Assembly: GCA_026874595.1 (NCBI GenBank)
Contig: CM049308.1
Coordinates: 72,140,624-72,204,623 of the forward strand
Source: Sipunculus nudus
Taxonomy: Eukaryota > Annelida > Sipuncula > Golfingiida > Sipunculidae
Reading direction: 5' to 3'
DNA length: 64,000 nucleotides
Below the pieces are notes generated by a model that ran no database searches, was not told the DNA's origin, and saw only the letters and a list, made by a program, of their open reading frames with translations. Both the position numbers and the translations under genes were made by a program. This document shows, piece after piece, positions 58,347-64,000 of this stretch. The first letter of the stretch is position 1. Each line of letters opens with the position of its first letter.

Positions 58347-58406
58347 CACGAGTTATGACCATCATTGTTGGCCAGTATGCTGCCTCCTATAATCGTTCTG
58401 TGAACA
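58347..58406 (+). CDS. Candidate 60-nt internal or first coding exon, phase 1-1
   Basis: After AACCAG the sequence is open in the frame that starts two bases in, and it ends one base before GTAAGTAT, a strong donor. The frame reads RVMTIIVGQYAASYNRSVN and includes an ATG, so it could also be a first coding exon beginning at that Met. Its phases (1 in, 1 out) match the candidate at 33,103. This is consistent with, but does not prove, both belonging to one plus-strand gene. The acceptor is weak, and no family is recognisable. Confidence 0.3.
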
Positions 58407-58412
58407 GTAAGT

Positions 58413-59057
58413 ATATGTTCAGTTTTTTTTGTCCAGTCAGAAAATGTAACTCGCTGCACAGCCTGATTGTGTAAATTTAACATTCACCTGGAGTCAGTTA
58501 CAGTGTGGTGCAGCATTCAGCCAGAAACTGTAACTGTCCTTTGAAGTGTAAGACCAAATGTGTACTGTAATGTTCAACAGGATCCTTTTATCTGTCTGGG
58601 TCATCTGTAAAACTGTAAGAGTATAAAGTGCAGAAAATTAAATTATTTTAAAATAGACTAGGGCCATCTTTTGAAGCCATCATAGCCAAACTGTTAACAA
58701 CAACTAAATCACTATGTGAAAACTGTCTTGAAATATCAAGGCAATAAATATTAATATATAACATTTATAATATATAAACATTACAAATAACCTTGGTTCT
58801 AACAGTAATCAATAAATTTTATCAATAGGCTGCTCCGAAAAAAAAAAATTATATTATTGATGGTTCTGACATGAAGTGATGTAGTTATTGATGCTTAAGA
58901 CAAAGTTTAATAATATTCTTGATGGCTCTGTCAAAAATTTATATAAAATAACACAAAGTTAAGGAACTTAATTAGCAGACAGAACAAGTATAGATTAATT
59001 CATAATTTATATCAAATAGGAATTTTTTTTAAAGATATTTTATATTTTATATAAAAT
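58413..59057. other. No recognised feature
   Basis: AT-rich, with short AT-only runs near 58,750; nothing called. Confidence 0.4.
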
Positions 59058-59468
59058 TTATTTTGATTCTTCTTTCTTGTTTCTGGTATAAAAGCCTAAA
59101 TTTATGGACAACAGATTGCTGAACTTGGTGTTCTTGATATTACTAGTTAATGTCGTTGCCTTTTTGTTAACAAGGGTTTCAAATACATGATATATATTTA
59201 TGAAAGGGGAAATAGCAAAAGTAAAGCCTTTGGGAATAAGAGGTCCCATCATCAAAGACAAAGTTGAAAAGTAAAAGGTTGACATTATGAATAGAAATAG
59301 ATTGTGTATATTCAAAGATGATATTGTAAATAATATCAGGTCTTTCCACTTGTCTGCTTTTAAGAAACAATAATTTTTGTTGATAATATTATGTGCACAT
59401 AAAATACTAAAAAAGTGAAAATTGCAAAATTGTAACCCAAAAAATATGAAGCCAATCACTGCACACTT
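59058..59468 (-). CDS. Candidate terminal exon or chance AT-rich ORF, hydrophobic product
   Basis: This is the longest open stretch outside tandem arrays. On the minus strand a good acceptor (GGTTTTCTTTTTGCAG) is followed by about 136 open codons and TAA. An AATAAA hexamer overlaps the stop. The product is hydrophobic, with two or three possible membrane segments, and ends in a Lys/Glu-rich tail. Codons are dominated by A and T, as expected of random AT-rich DNA, so coding status is doubtful. No family recognised. Confidence 0.28.
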   Translation of the reverse strand, partial: KCAVIGFIFFGLQFCNFHFFSILCAHNIINKNYCFLKADKWKDLILFTISSLNIHNLFLFIMSTFYFSTLSLMMGPLIPKGFTFAISPFINIYHVFETLVNKKATTLTSNIKNTKFSNLLSINLGFYTRNKKEESK

Positions 59469-60504
59469 CTGCAAAAAGAAAACCTTGTCATCTCAGAGCA
59501 GGCCGGAGCTGCCTTACTCCAGGCCAGGGAGACCATTAAGATTTTATTTGCATTATTCAACCAGATTAAAGATATTCTTCCTATAGGTTTTAGACTTATG
59601 CAGCTGGTTCCATGATCGTAGAGGTTTAAATCTGTAAAGCACCTGCTGTCAAGGTTTGTCTTACAGCTAGATTGGCTGGGCACAGATCTGCCACTAAACT
59701 AAGGAAGAGACCAATGTGTTATTTATATAATAACCTGCAAGACAAAGGAGAACACCAAAATGACTTGCTAAGGATTCTGACATTTGACTTCAAAGCAAAA
59801 GGGGAATATATCACAATGAATAAATGTTATTATTACAACAGCAATAGTGATAAATATCCCTTTCCATCTGTGGTTGTTGCATCCAAGGGAGTAAATAAAA
59901 TCTCATGAAATTAAATAGCAGCTGCAGCTCCTTTTACTATTTTTTTTTTAACCAAAAACCCACTTATAATGTGAAGTGCATAAAAGATGTAAGTATTCTT
60001 ACAGCCAAAAGTGACAAACCAGTACAGGTGTTGCACTAAGTTCAAATTCCAGTAACGACATCTGCTTGTGAATTTGAAAACTAAGAAAATACCTCCATGG
60101 AGTTATTGAATATCTTGCACTTAACTGTTGGCAAGATGTTGGGCAATATTTTATGGTCAAGCATAGTAAATCTGTCTAAATTTAAGTCATATATTGAACA
60201 CTTTGATTTTACTTCAAAGTATAATCTTCATTGTAGCTAATAGAACTCTTGTGAATTTTTTTTTCTTTTAATAAATTACAATGTATTTCATGGAATTGGT
60301 CTCATGCTAGATCTGATTTCCTTTAAAAGCATGAGTGGACCAATAAATGTGTCACAAACATAATTTTTTATCTGTATAAAAATATTATGTATTTGCCATG
60401 TGTGACATGAAAGTTTCATGAATTAGTTCAGTGTGCATTACCTTTGGAACCTTGTTCAGGTTACATACATACAGATGAACACAATTATGATACAAGATGT
60501 ATAG
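59469..60504. other. No recognised feature
   Basis: Short frames on both strands near 59,456-59,908 overlap each other and lack splice context. Confidence 0.4.
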
Positions 60505-60825
60505 TCAAATATTAGATATACATATATATATATATATATTGTAGAACGTACATGACAGACTTATTATACACTTTACAAGCAGGTGGTGTTCTGCCAGAAA
60601 CAGATCGTATCTTATTCTGTGGTCTTTCAGAGGGGCGGGCAAATTATCTTGAGTAGGAAAGGAAAACAACCATAAGCACACAAATAGGTAATTTCCACAT
60701 GTCTGGCATGGTACAGTCACTCGGGTATATGTCTGTGAAATCCTATTCAGCTTGTCACAGATAGTGTTACATAAATGTACATGCCCATCACAGCGTGTGG
60801 TCACCTTATTGATCTGTATTAGCAT
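60505..60825 (-). CDS. Candidate ATG-started ORF, Cys-rich, unknown
   Basis: A 106-codon minus-strand frame starts with ATG and has balanced composition in its first 80 codons, with several cysteines including a CQTC pair. It then runs into an AT microsatellite (60,522-60,539) that encodes its last residues (IYIYIC), so the true end is unlikely to be there. An acceptor-like CTAATACAG overlaps the start, so it could instead be an internal exon with an undetected donor. Not recognised. Confidence 0.25.
   Translation of the reverse strand: MLIQINKVTTRCDGHVHLCNTICDKLNRISQTYTRVTVPCQTCGNYLFVCLWLFSFPTQDNLPAPLKDHRIRYDLFLAEHHLLVKCIISLSCTFYNIYIYICISNI
60522..60539. repeat. (TA)n microsatellite
   Basis: Nine uninterrupted TA units. 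Confidence 0.9.
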
Positions 60826-62121
60826 CAGGTTAAGTTGACGCTATAGTATTATCCAACGTCAGGTCCAATTTCCTGCCTCTGTGTCAGTGAACAGCGAGAT
60901 CTGCTGTTGGTACGATCTGCTGTTCCTACTTTTACACTTATTACAAGACAGGTGCCAGGAGAGGAAACTCACAAACAAGAGCAGCAGAACCAAAACGAAG
61001 GGAATTACAGCAGGAATCGCTCTTACCTAAGCTACCAAGTTTCATGCTTTTGCCCATTTTATTTTTGTGTGTGTTTTTTTATATGTATTGCTTCAAGCAA
61101 GAGATTATGAAATTTTGGATTTTCTCAGGGATTTTTTTCAGGTTTCAGTGTCAGTGAGGCAGTCAAAAGTTTTGAATGGAATTTCAAGAAATATACTTGT
61201 TTTTGGACACATATATATCTCAGGAAAGCAGTAAGAAGTCTGTATAAATGGATTATTAATAATCTTGTCTTCTTAGTCTTTCAGCAGAATATATACAAAA
61301 GGTTGATTGATCCTGTTTGATGCAGGTGATTTAAGATGGCATGCTAAATAAGACCCCTTTCATTTGGAATCAGTCCAAAAATCATTTAAATTCATTTAAA
61401 ACCCCATAAAGTTACATAATCATAAAACTGGTTGTGTGCTATCTGATATACAGTAGTAAGGGTGTATCTTTATATGAAATTTAATTTAGTTCTGTACAGT
61501 TCTCAGTCATCAACTGCATCAATTCTAACCCCTCGCATACAAACATTTTATTTTCATCTTTAAAGAAGTTTAAATAATACAATTTCAATTTCTTTGTTAT
61601 GTAGTGCTTTTACTTGTTTTGAAAAAAAATATGTTACTATCTTACTTTTCCCTGGTCATATTACAACTTTATTAAAACATTCAAAACAGGTAATAAAAAT
61701 GCCCGCCCACACTGATTTCTGAAAAAAGTGCCTGTGAACCATACATTTTTTTAGCCAAATTCAAATATTTTTAAGAATGAAATTTTAAAAAATAACCATT
61801 TTATGTACCCAGTTAAGGCAATTAAGACACTCTGCTGTACTAATATTATGCTACATGATCTCAGAAAGTTTTTTGTTTTTCCTCTACTTTGTATCATTCC
61901 ATTTTGAAATTGAAATTTTAATTCTTTATCTAATGAAAAAGTCAAATTCCCATTCAAACATAACACATGCATTTTGGGTATTAGATTCAGACAGTTTGTT
62001 TAAAAATACATTTGCTTCTAGATTGCAGTACCTGCATAATAAATTAATTAAAGTTTTAAAATTTGATACAGTCTTACAGAAGAGCATACTTCTAGTTTCA
62101 AAGTAGTTCTTGGCAATGGGC
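60826..62121. other. No recognised feature
   Basis: AT-rich with short frames on both strands; nothing called. Confidence 0.4.
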
Positions 62122-62312
62122 TACTTCTTGAAATAGGCCCAAAGTCTTAGAGGTGAGCCTTTATACTTCAGAACACACCAAAAGTACTAAAAATGAGCCT
62201 ATATACTTCTAGAAATAAACCAAAAGTCTTAGAGATGAGCCTATCTATACTTCTAGAAACAGACCAAAGGTCTTAAAAATTAGCCTATATACTTCTAGAA
62301 ATAGACCATAGT
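62122..62312 (+). repeat. 42-bp minisatellite, about five units
   Basis: Units start TACTTCTAGAAATAGACC at 62,122, 62,164, 62,204, 62,248 and 62,290, and contain AAAGTCTTAGAGATGAGCCTA. They are imperfect and 40-44 bp long. A CTGTCTGTCC-rich stretch follows. Confidence 0.85.
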
Positions 62313-64000
62313 CTCAGACATCTGTCTGTCCTTCTGTCTGTCTGATTTCATTCAGATTTAACTCAGTGATTGCATACCTTGATTGCATACCTTGGTTGTG
62401 ATTGGTTTTGGAGTGTTTTTCTGAAAATTTATTATCCTGAGCTCCAAAACAAAACAAAATTTTCATTTTTGTTCCCTATTCATAACAAAAATTAAAGACA
62501 TATGGAGACATCTTCCAGGGACAATGAAAATTAAAACACAGGCATGTGGAGACATGTAAAAATTAAAATTAAAACATATTAGCAAGGCAAGCATGAAAAT
62601 CACAAAAAGCAAAATAACAAGGGGTGGAAGTGAGGGACAAATTCCATGAAATTGCTTGTTGTACTTGGTCTGATTCATATCCATTATGATTGCATGTAGG
62701 ATATCAAGCTTACAAATAATTCATTTATATTAAGAAAAGTCACTACAAAGAAGATTAGGGCACCTCTGGGACTGCCAGGCCTTCTTTTCCAGAAAAAACA
62801 GAAAGCACACAAAAAATATAATGGTTCACATTTTCAATGTATTGGTATTCTCAGTTTTCTAAGCTCCTTTTTCCCAAGTTAAATATGAAGTTTTGTGTTA
62901 ATTTTGATTGCTGCTGTAATCTGAATATTTTTTAATTCCAGTTAACCAAATCAGTTGTAGCCTTTTTCAGATTTTATGGAAAGCCCTGCTAGTGACAACT
63001 GAGACAGTATGTACAGGCCCTAGCTCTGTGTGTATTCCCCTCACACAAAGAAGAAACCAAAGATGAACACTCCTTCTGGGAAAAGTTGCTCCAAGATCTC
63101 TTATTTTGAGGCAAATAAAGACAAGTTTTAATATTACCAGGCACAGATGGGAACAGCAATATGTATTGAATATATATTAAAATATCATAAACAATTGTGA
63201 AGCATTACAGGCATAATTGTTACCACTTCAGTGTAACTGGCTCTCCATATAAATAAGAAGTCCTGTGACCATCTGCAATAGCAGATTAATTTAAACCCAG
63301 AGTAATGTCAGAATATGAGTATCATAAAAACTGCACTCACAAATGCTCCACTGATTACTTGGTGAAGATGGGGGCGGTGGTGGGACCAGGGTGTATGTAA
63401 AATTGAAGTAAATTGTGCACTTTTATGATTGTTGTAGAGTCTGCTGTGTTGAACTGTCACTGCCTATTAATTGAAAGTTCAGCTGAGTGATTCAGGAGCA
63501 CATACAATATTACAATTTAACATCTGGTCCCACTGTAAATTAAGTTAATGATTAAAATTAACCATGAGTCCTTTTAAAAATAAAATGTTAATTCAGCTTA
63601 CTTACCAGCTTTAGTTTGAATGGAATACAATTTTTTTTATAATTTCTGCAGAAGTAAAAATTAATATTGCACATATCATCTGTGACTTGCAGTGATTAAA
63701 TCAATCTGGATGTTGGTCTATCTTGTAATTTAGTATTCATGTTATGCTCAACCCATACCTCAGTTGTTAGTTCTAACTTCTGATACCAGATGGCAGCACT
63801 TCACAGATCTGTCAAGTCACCAGCATTGACAGAGAGGACAAAGGTGATGGATCACTTTGCCCTGGAGCTGAAAATGTGTGATGAGACCATTGGGATTCAA
63901 ATTCATTAGGCTGTTAAACTTAAAAATAAATCAATTCATTTGTTATTGTATCAAATATAAAATCACAATGAATTATTATTGCACATAGTGAGAATCAGCA
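62313..64000. other. No recognised gene; possible 40-nt minus-strand exon at 63,606-63,645
   Basis: On the minus strand TTTTTACTTCTGCAG (acceptor) and CTG|GTAAGTAAG (donor) bracket 40 nt open in one frame. Signals are good but the interval is too short and AT-rich to trust. Nothing else was recognised to the end of the window. Confidence 0.3.

Noticed and set aside
63606-63645. 40-nt minus-strand microexon with good splice sites
   Set aside because: Too short and A/T-rich to separate from chance; mentioned only within the flanking annotation.

Overview
The window is AT-rich, intron- or intergenic-like DNA from an animal nuclear genome. Nothing looks bacterial: there are no long ORFs, operons or ribosome-binding sites, and most of the sequence is repeats. 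The repeat set points to a lophotrochozoan, most likely a mollusc such as a bivalve. It consists of several families of non-autonomous Helitron-like elements with internal tandem core repeats (the bivalve 'pearl'/HINE type), TA-flanked MITEs and a decayed CR1/L2-like LINE. The taxon is an inference from repeat style, not from a gene.

No complete protein-coding gene can be called. A few short intervals look like possible exons. The best are 33,103-33,165 (+) and 10,984-11,101 (-), which have good acceptor and donor sites and one open frame each. Weaker ones are 2,586-2,789 (+), 58,347-58,406 (+), 4,820-5,194 (-), 36,976-37,165 (-), 59,058-59,468 (-) and 60,505-60,825 (-). None could be tied to a protein family.

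Layout. 1-5.3 kb is mostly featureless AT-rich DNA. 5.3-9.8 kb has two copies of a dispersed repeat with a CAGGGTTGCCA-like end, one carrying a fresh 261-bp tandem duplication. 11.8-15.2 kb is a 72-bp minisatellite with a 1,149-bp higher-order repeat and a 387-bp MITE inserted in its decayed left edge. 16.5-16.8 kb is a LINE reverse-transcriptase remnant. 17.5-18.1 kb is a long-TIR, TA-flanked element. 21.75, 27.9-28.96 and 50.34 kb hold TA-flanked MITE-like elements with related CAGTRGAACC ends. 26.3-27.0 kb is a four-monomer tandem element whose monomers carry a TTGACCTT/AAGGTCAA inverted repeat.

From 30 to 55 kb the window is dominated by Helitron-like elements (HLEs). At least four families share one plan: a 5' terminal hairpin, an inverted match between the 5' end and the subterminal 3' end, a 3' hairpin, and a terminal CTAGT or CTTGT, inserted at T/T without target-site duplication. 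The bodies of the larger ones are tandem core monomers of about 180, 280 or 335 bp. At 45,968-50,034 three families are nested: AGCTCAGCTGA-type contains TATCCGCC-type, which contains ATGCCCCCGCC-type. Every recognised HLE end lies in the same orientation. No transposase or Rep/helicase gene is present, so all must have been mobilised in trans.
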